A DNA stretch of 64,000 bases, taken from positions 5,229,297 to 5,293,296 of the forward strand of contig NC_133230.1 in the NCBI RefSeq assembly GCF_040436345.1, read 5' to 3'. The notes beneath the pieces were generated by a model, which searched no databases, had not been told where the DNA came from, and worked only from the letters and a program-made list of their open reading frames with translations. Below, piece after piece: positions 32,535-43,957 of the stretch (the stretch's first letter is position 1; every line of letters starts with the position of its first letter). The translations under genes and the position numbers were made by a program. This stretch comes from Pagrus major. Its lineage: Eukaryota > Chordata > Actinopteri > Spariformes > Sparidae.

Positions 32535-32978
32535 TTTACTCACAGCACAGAAATACAAGCCTTTATCTCCTGGCTCCAGATTCTTCACTGTGAAGCTCCC
32601 GGTGTAAACGTCAGGTTTGGTGACTGAGAATTTCTTCTCGCTGAAGTTGGGTACAAAGTCAGGATTGGAGTTTGCCATAGTGGACACTACTTGTTTCATT
32701 GTTTCTCCTGGAAGCTGTCTGTACCAATACATGTAGAAGTAGTCTCCACCCTTTGTTTGCCGACAGTTTATTGTTGCATTTTCACCCTTGTATCTCCACA
32801 GTATTTCATCCTGGGTCACATCATCACCAGCAGTCAGACCTGTGTGTATAACAGCAAAAGTTATCACAAGTGATTTTCATCTTTTTGCTAACAAAGGTTA
32901 AAGGCTGTAATGTTGTGGGGAGATCTCACCTGTAATCCAGAGCAGAAGTATTAGGAGACAATGTTTGATAATGTCCAT
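32535..32978 (-). CDS. TRBV: TRB V segment V34, family A
   Basis: Leader exon 32930-32978, V exon 32535-32839. CDR1 CRQTKGGDYFYMYW, CDR2 TMANSNPDFVPNF, end CAVSK. Heptamer 32528-32534, nonamer 32496-32504, spacer 23. Differs from V27 in only a few residues (for example DEI against DKI). Confidence 0.9.
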
Positions 32979-33297
32979 GTTCTTCAGTTTAAAGACTGCA
33001 GCAGGTCCAACACAACTGTCAGAGTAGTTAGAGGTCTAAAAAGTTGCAGGTGGGAGTGTCATATGTGTGACGTTCAGTCCTGGTGTACGTATGTCGGATG
33101 ATTTGTGGTCCTCGAGGTCCCCCTACAGTATGTAAGATAACTGTAATACTGTTCAGTTCATCTATAAAGATTGTTTTGATAGCCATTATAAGGTTGCAAT
33201 TGATTAATAAATGGTTTATAAACCATTTCATTGTTTAACAGTGACATAAGTATCAACTAAAGTTTAATTTATTTTAAGTTTAGGACAGGTTTGATGA

Positions 33298-33490
33298 TGT
33301 GTAATGTGCCGAGTTTAACACAACTTTCAAAATGACAGAAGATCAGGCTGCACATGCAAAATTTAAAATCTGAAAATGTCATCAGTTTTAATATTGAAAC
33401 ACACAATTGCAGGATGTGTCTTTATTATCATTCGTTGATCATTTATAAACATTAAACAGAGAATGATGAAATTATTGTTGATGGTGGTTG
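33298..33490 (-). repeat. Recurrent U block, 3' part only
   Basis: Matches the tail-like part of the U block described at 46228-46634: GATCAGGCTGCACATGC through AATAAAGACAC (minus strand) to the GATGGTGGTTG stretch. There it breaks off and is joined to a truncated V relic. The open-frame part is missing. Confidence 0.6.
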
Positions 33491-33596
33491 CCTTTTGATA
33501 CTGCATCTCATGTTGGTTTTTCCACTTTATCAATGTGTTTAATCAAGTCAATCATGTGTCTTTTTTTTGTGCAACTTGACAACTATCTGCACAGTG

Positions 33597-33722
33597 AGGG
33601 TGCTGACAGCACAGAAATACAATCTGTTGTCACTCGGTTGCACATTTTTCACTGTGAAAGATCCTCTCACTGCTTCAGTTTTTTCTGCTGAGAATTTGTC
33701 CTGGCTAAAATCTCCAAGATTA
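33597..33722 (-). pseudogene. Truncated V relic P3
   Basis: Framework 3 remnant, DFSQDKFSAEKTEAV to LYFCAVSTL, fused at its 5' side directly to a truncated hAT-like element. Heptamer CACTGTG 33590-33596. The nonamer has decayed to ACAAAAAAA and the spacer is 19 bases. Confidence 0.8.
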
Positions 33723-33723
33723 G

Positions 33724-33823
33724 ACTTCATTCTAATGCTGTTTTGTTTTATCAAAACATTGCAGCTTCTATACTTTGGATGTTGCGACTTAGATGATATT
33801 TTGATCAACTGTGCAGCCCTAAT
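33724..33823. repeat. Truncated hAT-like element
   Basis: Right-hand 100 bases of the element at 29715-30007, ending TGCAGCCCTAAT. The left part was lost in the deletion that also joined it to relic P3. Confidence 0.6.
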
Positions 33824-34045
33824 TTTTATTTCAAAAATAAAGAGGAACATTTAAGATGAAGCCTATAGAATTTCACTGGAAGGACAAAAGAAAAAATGTG
33901 CATTAGTATGGAGTACATATGCTGTGAATAATGTATTTTTCCAACCATATGCTGCCAATCGAGCTCCCCCTACAGGCGATTAAAGACACTGTGACAGCAA
34001 CAGTTGGGTATTTGTACAGCTGTCTCAGTCACCTGTATCACTGTG

Positions 34046-34503
34046 TTTACTCACAGCACAGAAATACAAGCCTTTATCTCCTGGCTCCAGATTCTTCACT
34101 GTGAAGCTCCCGGTGTTAGAGTCAGGTTTGGTGGCTGAGAATTTCTCCTCGCTGAAATTTCCAAAGTCATTTTTGCTAGTTGTTGTAAACACTATAAGTT
34201 TCATTGTTTCTCCTGGAAGCTGTCTGTACCAGTACATCTGGAAATAAGAAGCGTCCTTAGTGTGATTGCAGTCCATCGTGGCAGGCTGACCCTCGTTCAT
34301 CCACAGCAGAGGGGTCTGGTTGACAACACTCCCATCAATAAGACCTGTGAAAGAAAAAGATCTTGTCATGTTACAGAACCACCAGTGACTCCTCTTCATC
34401 ATGAAAACTGAATGGACTAAATCAAATCATCAGCGTCATAATGTACAGTACCTATAATGCAGAGCAGAGCTGCAGAGAGTGTGATCAGACCAGCTGTGAT
34501 CAT
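34046..34503 (-). CDS. TRBV: TRB V segment V35, B/G chimera
   Basis: Leader exon 34452-34503 and V exon 34046-34344. The leader, the framework 1 LIDGSVVNQTPLLWMNEGQP and CDR1 CNHTKDASYFQMYW are family B. From PGETMKLIVFTTTSKNDFG through framework 3 (FSEEKFSATKPDS, GDKGLYFCAVSK) it is almost the same as V60 of family G. The recombination signal is again B-type: heptamer 34039-34045, spacer 23, nonamer ACAAATACC 34007-34015. A conversion tract of about 160 bases explains the pattern. The frame is intact. The promoter CRE core is TGACAT. Confidence 0.9.
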
Positions 34504-34745
34504 TATTGTGTTGTGAGCTAAATGAACTCAGAGAGCAGAGTCACTGTCAGTGTGTGTGATGGGAGGTGTGACATTACAACAGAGACATGAAGAGTTACAG
34601 GTGTGAGTGTTGCTGTGTGATGTGATGTTGTCTGATTGTCCTCGAGGTCCCCCTACAGTAGAGCTGCTACATACACTCACTGATAGATATGCCAACAGCG
34701 CTCTGAGGTTTTTGTTCAGCGCTCTCATGTGTCTGTATCACTGTG

Positions 34746-35189
34746 TTTACTCACAGCACAGAAATACAAGCCTTTATCTCCTGGCTCCAGATTCTTCACT
34801 GTGAAGCTCCCGGTGTAAGAGTCAGGTTTGGTGGCTGAGAATTTCTTCTTGCTGAAGTCTCCAAAGTCAAGATTATCTTTGCCGGGTCTAGTGAACACTA
34901 TTTGTTTCATTGTTTCTCCTGGCAGCTGTCTGTACCAGTACATCTGGAAATATTCTCCACCCTTTGTTTGTCTGCAGTTTATTGTTACATTTTCACCCTT
35001 GTATCTCCAAAGTATTTCATCCTGGGTCACATCATCACCAGCAGTCAGACCTGTGTGTATAACAGCAAAAGTTATCACAAGTGATTTCCATGTTTTTGCT
35101 AACAAATGTTAAAGGCTGTAATGTTGTGGGGAGATCTCACCTGTAATCCAGAGCAGAAGTATTAGGAGACAATGTTTGATAATGTCCAT
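34746..35189 (-). CDS. TRBV: TRB V segment V36, family A
   Basis: Leader exon 35141-35189, V exon 34746-35050. CDR1 CRQTKGGEYFQMYW (the FQMYW end is otherwise B-like), CDR2 TRPGKDNLDFGDF, end CAVSK. Heptamer 34739-34745, nonamer 34707-34715, spacer 23. Its CDR2 type recurs only in V43. Confidence 0.9.
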
Positions 35190-35511
35190 GTTCTTCAGTT
35201 TAAAGACTGCAGCAGGTCCAACACAACTGTCAGAGTAGTTAGAGGTCTAAAAAGTTGCAGGTGGGAGTGTCATATGTGTGACGTTCAGTCCTGGTGTACG
35301 TATCTGGGATGAATTGTGGTCCTCGAGGTCCCCCTACAGTATGTAAGATACTTGTAATACTGTTCAGTTCATCTACAAAGATTGTTCTGATAGCCATTAT
35401 GAAGTTGCAATTGCTTAATAAATGGTTTATAAACCATTTCATTGTTTAACAGTGAAATAAGTATCAACTAAAGTTTAATTTATTAAGTTTAGGACAGGTT
35501 TGATGATGTGT

Positions 35512-35900
35512 AATGTGCCGAGTTTAACACAACTTTCAAAATGACAGAAGATCAGGCTGCACATGCGAAATTTAAAATCTTAAAATGTCATCAGTTTTAA
35601 TATTGAAACACACAATTGCGGGACGTGTCTTTATTATCATTCGTTGATCATTTATAAACATTAAACAGAGAATGATGAAATTATTGTTGATGGTGGTTGG
35701 TTCAGGTACTAGTCATCGTCTTTGGCAGAGCTGATGGTGGTTTATATGTTTCTATTTTCAATATTCAGGCAGTTAAACGTGTTGGAGTCTGTTACAGAAT
35801 ACAGTTCTGTCACTTCAATCACCAAGTAGGGCTCCACACAGTTTTGGAAACGTAGAAAACTCAAATTTAATGAGCTCAGGTTTGACAGAAACAGTGAAAT
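35512..35900 (-). repeat. Recurrent U block with open frame
   Basis: Copy of the U block (see 46228-46634). The short frame at 35742-35848 reads CVEPYLVIEVTELYSVTDSN and ends NCLNIENRNI before a stop, followed by a tail with AATAAAGACACG. The candidate splice acceptor of other copies (TTTCTAG) is TTTCTACG here. Confidence 0.55.
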
Positions 35901-36410
35901 AATTCTAGATGAAATACTATTAAAATAGTCTCCACTGAATCACCAATTTTGTTTAGATCAAAATAAATCCTTATCTCACTGCATTACATATGAAAATATT
36001 CTGCCTCTGCACACTTTTTCCTCCCTGCTGCTTTTCTAACATCTGCCTTCTCTCTCCATCCTCTCCCAATATTTCCACATCAATCACGGTGAATTAGAAG
36101 TTTATTTAGACTTAAACAGAGTTGGTGATTGTTGAAGAGTAGAAAGACGAGCGAGGATTGTTTTGTTGAGATTTATTTTGTATTTCTGCTCAGTTTAAAT
36201 GAAGTCATACGATTACGACATCACGACAATTAAATAACTGTTTTCTGCAAATGGAGTCTGGTGGCTTTGGCGCAAGAAAACGCGTCTGTTTCTGGGTGAA
36301 CAAAAAGGATCTTAATCTTTAATTAAAATAACAACCCGTGTAGGGATCCTTTTCATTATGTTGTCAGACACTTAGAATAACAACACAATTACAGTGGACA
36401 GACTTTGACG
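35901..36410. other. Intergenic stretch
   Basis: AT-rich sequence (35901-36113), unique in the window, then the non-coding block shared with 27920-28217. No gene or nameable repeat. Confidence 0.5.
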
Positions 36411-36723
36411 TCCGTGTGTAATTGTCAGGAGGGATTACATTGCAACCGCAGCCGTCTCCCTCAATATTGGACTAATATCAAAAACTCTTGTCCCGATGAG
36501 TAACTTAGACACAAAACATGGGAAAATAGGATCCATGTTGGAAAATACCAGACTTAGGCCGACACCTTAACACAGAAAAAGACTGTTTTGAGGTTGATAT
36601 CAATGGTGATTTCCTGCCACAGGCTGCAGTTAGATGCAGGTGTGCTCTTCTTCACTGTGAATTTATGTGGCTGACTATTAGAGAGGGTTTTTGTATAGAC
36701 AAGACTGAAATTGAGTCACTGTG

Positions 36724-37161
36724 CTACTAGCTGCACAGTAATACATGCCACTGTCTTCTGGCAGTCTGAGTTTTTGTACGTGAAGTTCAGATTTTGCTGA
36801 GCCATCTCCTGTCACCTTGAAATGCTGTTGGAACGGCTCCTCAAGGGTCGGGTTCTTATATTGAGTTAATCCAATGAGTTTGAGGCCTGAGTCCCCCATC
36901 GGCTGCTGGTACCACAGTATAACATTGTAAGTACTGTGCGAATGGTTGCAGCTGATTGTTGCTGAACCATTAGGGCTTCCTAAAATCGATGATGGTACCT
37001 GATCGACTTGAACGCTCAGTGAACGACCTGCATTTAAAGAGAAATACAGTGAGTGAAGAAAAGGGGTTGCAAAAAATGTAGGTTTCAGCAAATGGCGTGA
37101 ATTTAAACCTACAGGAGAGCCAGAGAAGCAGCAGAGTGATCCTGTTGATGTTTCTGATCAT
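36724..37161 (-). CDS. TRBV: TRB V segment V37, family C
   Basis: Leader exon 37113-37161, V exon 36724-37027. The mature start is SVQVDQVPSSILGS, with Val for the Gly of its sisters. CDR1 CNHSHSTYNVILW, CDR2 LTQYKNPTLEEPF, end MYYCAAS. Heptamer 36717-36723, nonamer 36686-36694, spacer 22. Confidence 0.9.
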
Positions 37162-37426
37162 GATGTCTTTATCCTCCTCTCTTTCTGCATTGACTGACAG
37201 ACTGAACGGATGTTAAAGGATCACCTCAGGGGGGAGGAGACAGAGATTTGTTGTGTTCAGGCACCTTCATCATGGTTAATAACATGGTGTCAATCCTTAA
37301 GTTTTCACATTACTTTTGCCTTTTGATACTGCATCTCTTTTTGGTTTTTCCACTTTATCAGTGTGTTTTATCAAGTCAATCATGTGTCTTTGGTTTTTGT
37401 GCAACTTGACAACTATCTGCACAGTG

Positions 37427-37555
37427 AGGGTGCTGACAGCACAGAAATACAATCTGTTGTCACTCGGTTGCACATTTTTCACTGTGAAAGATCCTCTCTC
37501 TGCTTCAGTTTTTTCTGCTGAGAATTTGTCCTGGCTAAAATCTCCAAGATCTGGC
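37427..37555 (-). pseudogene. Truncated V relic P4
   Basis: Framework 3 remnant with KTEAERGSFTVKN and LYFCAVSTL. Heptamer CACTGTG 37420-37426, nonamer ACAAAAACC 37392-37400, spacer 19. No upstream half. Confidence 0.8.
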
Positions 37556-37830
37556 CGGATATTTTGGGAAAAGTGTCGATAGTCATCCCTACAATATTTT
37601 TGTGACATTGATATTTGGTCAAAAATATTGTGACGTTAATTTTTATTTCAAAAATAAAGAGGAACATTTAAGATGAAGTCTATAGAATTTCACTGGAAGG
37701 ACAAAAGAAAAAATGTGCATTAGTATGGAGTACATGCTGCCAATCGAGCTCCCCCTACAGGCGATTAAAGACACTGTGACAGCAACAGTTGGGTATTTGT
37801 ACAGCTGTCTCAGTCACCTGGATCACTGTG

Positions 37831-38268
37831 TTTACTCACAGCACAGAAATACAAGCCTTTATCTCCTGGCTCCAGATTCTTCACTGTGAATGTCCCAGTG
37901 TTAGCGTCAGGTTTGGTGGCTGAGAATTTCTCTTTGCTGAAATTTCCAAAGTCATTTTTGCTGGTTGTTGTGGACACTATTTGTTTCATTGTTTCTCCTG
38001 GCAGCTGTCTGTACCAGTACATGTAGAAATAGTCTCCACCCTTTGTTTGTCTGCAGTTTATTGTTGCATTTTCACCCTTGTATCTCCACAGTATTTCATC
38101 CTGGGTCACATCATCACCAGCAGTCAGACCTGTGTGTATAACAGCAAAAGTTATCACAAGTGATTTCCATGTTTTTGCTAACAAAGGTTAAAGGCTGTAA
38201 TGTTGTGAGGAGATCTTACCTGTAATCCAGAGCAGAAGTATTAGGAGACAATGTTTGATAATGTCCAT
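37831..38268 (-). CDS. TRBV: TRB V segment V38, A body with B signal
   Basis: Leader exon 38220-38268 and V exon 37831-38129 are family A (LTAGDDVTQDEILW, CRQTKGGDYFYMYW). CDR2 is TTTSKNDFGNF, the G type. The recombination signal and 3' flank are B-type: heptamer 37824-37830, spacer 23, nonamer ACAAATACC 37792-37800, preceded by the GAGCTCCCCCTACAGG flank of B segments. A B segment that once stood here lost its body, or an exchange joined an A body to a B signal. Intact frame. Confidence 0.9.
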
Positions 38269-38718
38269 GTTCTTCGGTTTAAAGACTGCAACAGGTCCAA
38301 CACAACTGTCAGAGTAGTTAGAGGTCTAAAAAGTTGCAGGTGGGAGTGTCATATGTGTGACGTTCAGTCCTGGTGTACGTATCTGGGATGATTTGTGGTC
38401 CTCGAGGTCCCCCTACAGTATGTAAGATACTTGTAATACTGTTCAGTGCATCTATAAAGATTGTTCTGATAGCCATTATAAGGTTGCAGCTGCTTAATAA
38501 ATGGTTTATAAAACATGTAATTGTTTAACAGTGAAATAAGTATCAACTACAGTTTCATTTATTATAAGTTTAGGACAGGTTTGATGATTTCTAAGGTCTG
38601 GTCTAAGATGAGTGTGTAGTTCCCTCTACAGTTCATTAAAAGAACAGCTGTCTGCTTTTCACTGTGACACCAACAGTTGGGTATTTGTACAGCTGTCTCA
38701 GTCACCTGGATCACTGTG

Positions 38719-39204
38719 TTCACGCACAGCACAGAAATACACTCCACTGTCACTGAACAGCAGCCTCTCCACTGTCAAAGATCCAGTCTGAGCATCCTTC
38801 TTCGTTGCTGGGAATTTGTCAGCACTGAAGCCACTTTCATATGTATGTGGGGGACTTGTTGTTGTGAAAACTATCTGCTTCATCCCCTCCCCTGGCAGCT
38901 GTCTGTACCAGTACATCTGGAAAAAAGTATTGCCCTTAGTGTGACTGCAGTCCATCTTGGCAGACTGACCCTCGTTCATCCACAGCAGAGGGGTCTGGTT
39001 GACATCATTCCCATTAATTCGACCTGCAAAAATAAAAATCTTGTCATGTACTCAAATAATCTGTTATTGCTTTTTAATTAAATGAAGCTGGAATAATCAA
39101 AGCTTAAGTGAACATTTCTCCTGTCAGTCATCAGCGTCATAATGTACAGTACCTATAATGCAGAGCAGAGCTGCAGAGAGTGTGATCAGACCAGCTGTGA
39201 TCAT
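38719..39204 (-). CDS. TRBV: TRB V segment V39, family B
   Basis: Leader exon 39153-39204, V exon 38719-39023, heptamer 38712-38718, nonamer 38680-38688, spacer 23. The protein is identical to V28, 12,115 bases to the left, and flanking differences are few. It keeps the TGACGT promoter core that V28 has lost, so the two may differ only in expression. Confidence 0.9.
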
Positions 39205-39446
39205 TATTGTGTTGTGAGCTAAATGAACTCAGAGAGCAGAGTCACTGTCAGTGTGTGTGATGGGAGGTGTGACGTTACAACAGAGACATGAAGAGTTACA
39301 GGTGTGAGTGTTGCTGTGTGATGTGATGTTGTCTGATTGTCCTCGAGGTCCCCCTACAGTAGAGCTGCTACATACACTCACTGATAGATATGCCAACAGT
39401 GCTCTGAGGTTTTTGTTCAGCGCTCTCATGTGTCTGTATCACTGTG

Positions 39447-39890
39447 TTTACTCACAGCACAGAAATGCAAGCCTTTATCTCCTGGCTCCAGATTCTTCAC
39501 TGTGAATGTCCCAGTATTAGCGTCAGGTTTGGTGACTGAGAATTTCTCCTTGCTGAAGTTAGGTTCAAAGTCAGGATTGGAGTTTGCCATAGTGAACACT
39601 ACTTGTTTCATTGTTTCTCCTGGCAGCTGTCTGTACCAATACATATAGATATAGTCTCCACCCTTTGTTTGCCGACAGTTTATTGTTGCATTTTCACCCT
39701 TGTATCTCCACAGTATTTCATCCTGGGTCACATCATCACCAGCAGTCAGACCTGTGTGTATAACAGCAAAAGTTATCACGAGTGATTTCCATCTTTTTGC
39801 TAACAAAGGTTAAAGGCTGTAATATTGTGGGTAGATCTCACCTGTAATCCAGAGCAGAAGTATTAGGAGACAATGTTTGATAATGTCCAT
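39447..39890 (-). CDS. TRBV: TRB V segment V40, family A
   Basis: Leader exon 39842-39890, V exon 39447-39751, heptamer 39440-39446, nonamer 39408-39416, spacer 23. Copy of V29 with one residue changed (VVFTMANS against VVSTMANS). It shares the GLHFCAVSK motif with His for the conserved Tyr, so that change predates the duplication. Confidence 0.87.
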
Positions 39891-40642
39891 GTTCTTCAGT
39901 TTAAAGACTGCAACAGGTCCAACACAACTGTCAGAGTAGTTAGAGGTCTAAAAAGTTGCAGGTGGGAGTGTCATATGTGTGACGTTCAGTCCTGGTGTAC
40001 GTACCTGGGATGATTTGTGAAACTTAGGAGTGACAGTTAAACAGAGTTGGTGATTGTTGAAGAGCAGAAAGACAAGCGAGGATTGTTTTGTTAAGATTTA
40101 TTTTGTATTTCTGTCCAGTTTAAATGAAGTCATACGATTACGACATCAAGACAATTAAATAACTGTTTCTGCAAATGGAGTCTGGTGGCTTTGGCGGAAG
40201 AAAACGTGTCTGTTTCTGGGTAAACAAAAAGGATCTTAATCTTTAATTAAAATAACAACCTGTGTAGGGATCCTTTTCATTATGTTGTCAGACACTTAGA
40301 ATAACAACACAATTACAGTGGACAGACTTTGACGGTGTGTAATTGTCAGGAGGGATTACATTGCAACCGCAGCCGTCTCCCTCAATATTTGGACTAATAT
40401 CAAAAACTCTTGTCCCGATGAGTAACTTAGACACAAAACATGGGAAAATAGGATCCATGTTGGAAAATACCAGACTTAGGCCGACACATTAACACAGAAA
40501 AAGACTGTTTTGAGGTTGATATCAATGGTGATTTCCTGCCACAGGCTGCAGTTAGATGCAGGTGTGCTCTTCACTGTGAATGTATGTGGCTGACTATCAG
40601 AGAGGGTTTTTGTATAGACAAGACTGAAATTGAGTCACTGTG

Positions 40643-41080
40643 CTACTAGCTGCACAGTAATACATGCCACTGTCTTCTGGCAGTCTGAGTTTTTGTACGT
40701 GAAGTTCAGATTTTGCTGAGCCATCTCCTGTCACCTTGAAATGCTGTTGGAACGGCTCCTCAAGGGTCGGGTTCTTATATTGAGTTAATCCAATGAGTTT
40801 GAGGCCAGAGTCCCCCATCGGCCGCTGGTACCACAGTATAACATTGTATAAACTGTGTGAATGGTTGCAGCTGATTGTTGCTGAACCATTAGGGCTTCCT
40901 AAAATCGATGATGGACCCTGATCGACTTGAACACTCAGTGAACGACCTGCATTTAAAGAGAAATACAGTGAGTGAAGAAAAAGGGTTGCAAAAAATGTAG
41001 GATTCAGCAAATGGCGTGAATTTGAACCTACAGGAGAGCCAGAGAAGCAGCAGAGTGATCCTGTTGATGTTTCTGATCAT
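40643..41080 (-). CDS. TRBV: TRB V segment V41, family C
   Basis: Leader exon 41032-41080, V exon 40643-40946. CDR1 CNHSHSLYNVILW; framework 2 WYQRPMGDSG has Arg where sisters have Gln; CDR2 LTQYKNPTLEEPF. Heptamer 40636-40642, nonamer 40605-40613, spacer 22. Confidence 0.9.
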
Positions 41081-41346
41081 GATGTCTTTATCCTCCTCTC
41101 TTTCTGCATTGACTGACAGACTGAACGGATGTTAAAGGATCACCTCAGGGGGGAGGAGACAGAGATTTGTTGTGTTGAGGGACCTTTGTCATGGTTAATA
41201 ACATGGGGCCAATCCTTAAGTTTGCACATTACTTTTGCCTTTTGATACTGCATCTCATGTTGGTTTTTTCCACTTTATCAATGTGTTTAATCAAGTCAAT
41301 CATGTGTCTTTGGTTTTTGTGCAACTTGACAACTATCTGCACAGTG

Positions 41347-41475
41347 AGGGTGCTGACAGCACAGAAATACAATCTGTTGTCACTCGGTTGCACATTTTTC
41401 ACTGTGAAAGATCCTCTCACTGCTTCAGTTTTTCCTGCTGGGAATTTGTCCTGGCTAAAATCTCCAAGATCTGGC
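41347..41475 (-). pseudogene. Truncated V relic P5
   Basis: Almost the same as P1, including the PAGKTEAV variant. Heptamer CACTGTG 41340-41346, nonamer 41312-41320, spacer 19. It belongs to the block shared with 24.4-25.7 kb. Confidence 0.8.
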
Positions 41476-41740
41476 CGGATATTTTGGGAAAAGTGTCGAT
41501 AGTCATCCCTACAATATTTTTGTGACATTGATATTTGGTCAAAAATATTGTGATGTTAATTTTTATTTCAAAAATAAAGAGGAACATTTAAGATGAAGTC
41601 TATAGAATTTAACTGGAAGGACAAAAGAAAAAATGTGCATTAGTAGCTGCCAATCGAGCTCCCCCTACAGGCGATTAAAGACACTGTGACAGCAACAGTT
41701 GGGTATTTGTACAGCTGTCTCAGTCACCTGTATCACTGTG

Positions 41741-42204
41741 TTCACGCACAGCACAGAAATACACTCCACTGTCACTGAACAGCAGCCTCTCCACTGTCAA
41801 AGATCCAGTCTGAGCATCCTTCTTCGTTGCTGGGAATTTGTCAGCACTGAAGCCACTTTCATATTGATGAGCACTGTATGCAGTTGTGAGAACTATCTGT
41901 TTCATCCCCTCCCCTGGCAGCTGTCTGTACCAGTACATCTCTCGATATATATCGCCCTTAGTTTGATTGCAGTCCATTGTGGCAGGCTGACCCTCGTTCA
42001 TCCACAGCAGAGGGGTCTGGTTGACTTCACTCCCATCGATAAGACCTGTGAAAGAAAAAGATCTTGTCATGTTACAGAACCACCAGTGACTCCTCTTCAT
42101 CATGAAAACTGAATGGACTAAATCAATTCATCAGTGTCATAATGTACAGTACCTATAATGCAGAGCAGAGCTGCAGAGAGTGTGATCAGACCAGCTGTGA
42201 TCAT
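41741..42204 (-). CDS. TRBV: TRB V segment V42, family B
   Basis: Leader exon 42153-42204, V exon 41741-42045, heptamer 41734-41740, nonamer 41702-41710, spacer 23. Protein identical to V26 (CDR1 CNQTKGDIYREMYW, CDR2 TTAYSAHQYESGF, end CAVRE), 16,737 bases away. Confidence 0.92.
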
Positions 42205-42446
42205 TATTGTGTTGTGAGCTAAATGAACTCAGAGAGCAGAGTCACTGTCAGTGTGTGTGATGGGAGGTGTGACGTTACAACAGAGACATGCAGAGTTACA
42301 GGTGTGAGTGTTGCTGTGTGATGTGATGTTGTCTGATTGTCCTCGAGGTCCCCCTACAGTAGAGCTGCTACATACACTCACTGATAGATATGCCAACAGT
42401 GCTCTGAGGTTTTTGTTCAGCGCTCTCATGTGTCTGTATCACTGTG

Positions 42447-42890
42447 TTTACTCACAGCACAGAAATACAAGCCTTTATCTCCTGGCTCCAGATCCTTCAC
42501 TGTGAATGTCCCAGTATTAGCGTCAGGTTTGGTGGCTGAGAATTTCTCCTCGCTGAAGTTTCCAAAGTCAAGATCATCTTTGCCGAGTCTAGTGTACACT
42601 ATTTGTTTCATTGTTTCTCCTGGCAGCTGCCTGTACCAGTACATCTGGAAATATTCTCCACCCTTTGTTTGTCTGCAGTTTATTGTTGCATTTTCACCCT
42701 TGTATCTCCACAGTATTTCATCCTGGGTCACATCATCACCAGCAGTCAGACCTGTGTGTATAACAGCAAAAGTTATCACAAGTGATTTCCATGTTTTTGC
42801 TGACAAAGGTTAAAGGCTGTAATGTTGTGGGGAGATCTCACCTGTAATCCAGAGCAGAAGTATTAGGAGACAATGTTTGATAATGTCCAT
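42447..42890 (-). CDS. TRBV: TRB V segment V43, family A
   Basis: Leader exon 42842-42890, V exon 42447-42751. CDR1 CRQTKGGEYFQMYW, CDR2 TRLGKDDLDFGNF, end CAVSK. Heptamer 42440-42446, nonamer 42408-42416, spacer 23. It lies at the same place in its block as V34 (offset 9,912), but its CDR2 and part of framework 3 are of the V36 type, an internal swap. Confidence 0.9.
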
Positions 42891-43209
42891 GTTCTTCAGT
42901 TTAAAGACTGCAGCAGGTCCAACACAACTGTCAGAGTAGTTAGAGGTCTATAAAGTTGCAGGTGGGAGTGTCATATGTGTGACGTTCAGTCCTGGTGTAT
43001 GTATGTCGGATGATTTGTGGTCCTCGAGGTCCCCCTACAGTATGTAAGATAACTGTAATACTGTTCAGTTCATCTATAAAGATTGTTTTGATAGCCATTA
43101 TAAGGTTGCAATTGATTAATAAATGGTTTATAAACCATTTCATTGTTTAACAGTGAAATAAGTATCAACTAAAGTTTAATTTATTTTAAGTTTAGGACAG
43201 GTTTGATGA

Positions 43210-43402
43210 TGTGTAATGTGCCGAGTTTAACACAACTTTCAAAATGACAGAAGATCAGGCTGCACATGCAAAATTTAAAATCTTAAAATGTCATCAGTTT
43301 TAATATTGAAACACACAATTGCAGGATGTGTCTTTATTATCATTCGTTGATCATTTATAAACATTAAACAGAGAATGATGAAATTATTGTTGATGGTGGT
43401 TG
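43210..43402 (-). repeat. Recurrent U block, 3' part only
   Basis: Copy of 33298-33490 at an offset of 9,912, with the same break and the same joint to a truncated V relic. Confidence 0.6.
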
Positions 43403-43508
43403 CCTTTTGATACTGCATCTCATGTTGGTTTTTCCACTTTATCAGTGTGTTTAATCAAGTCAATCATGTGTCTTTTTTTTGTGCAACTTGACAACTATCT
43501 GCACAGTG

Positions 43509-43634
43509 AGGGTGCTGACAGCACAGAAATACAATCTGTTGTCACTCGGTTGCACATTTTTCACTGTGAAAGATCCTCTCACTGCTTCAGTTTTTTCTGC
43601 TGAGAATTTGTCCTGGCTAAAATCTCCAAGATTA
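43509..43634 (-). pseudogene. Truncated V relic P6
   Basis: Copy of P3 at an offset of 9,912, with the same decayed nonamer. Heptamer CACTGTG 43502-43508, 19-base spacer. Confidence 0.8.
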
Positions 43635-43635
43635 G

Positions 43636-43735
43636 ACTTCATTCTAATGCTGTTTTGTTTTATCAAAACATTGCAGCTTCTATACTTTGGATGTTGCGAC
43701 TTAGATGATATTTTGATCAACTGTGCAGCCCTAAT
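43636..43735. repeat. Truncated hAT-like element
   Basis: Copy of 33724-33823, ending TGCAGCCCTAAT. Confidence 0.6.
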
Positions 43736-43957
43736 TTTTATTTCAAAAATAAAGAGGAACATTTAAGATGAAGCCTATAGAATTTCACTGGAAGGACAAA
43801 AGAAAAAATGTGCATTAGTATGGAGTACATATGCTGTGAATAATGTATTTTTCCAACCATATGCTGCCAATCGAGCTCCCCCTACAGGCGATTAAAGACA
43901 CTGTGACAGCAACAGTTGGGTATTTGTACAGCTGTCTCAGTCACCTGTATCACTGTG

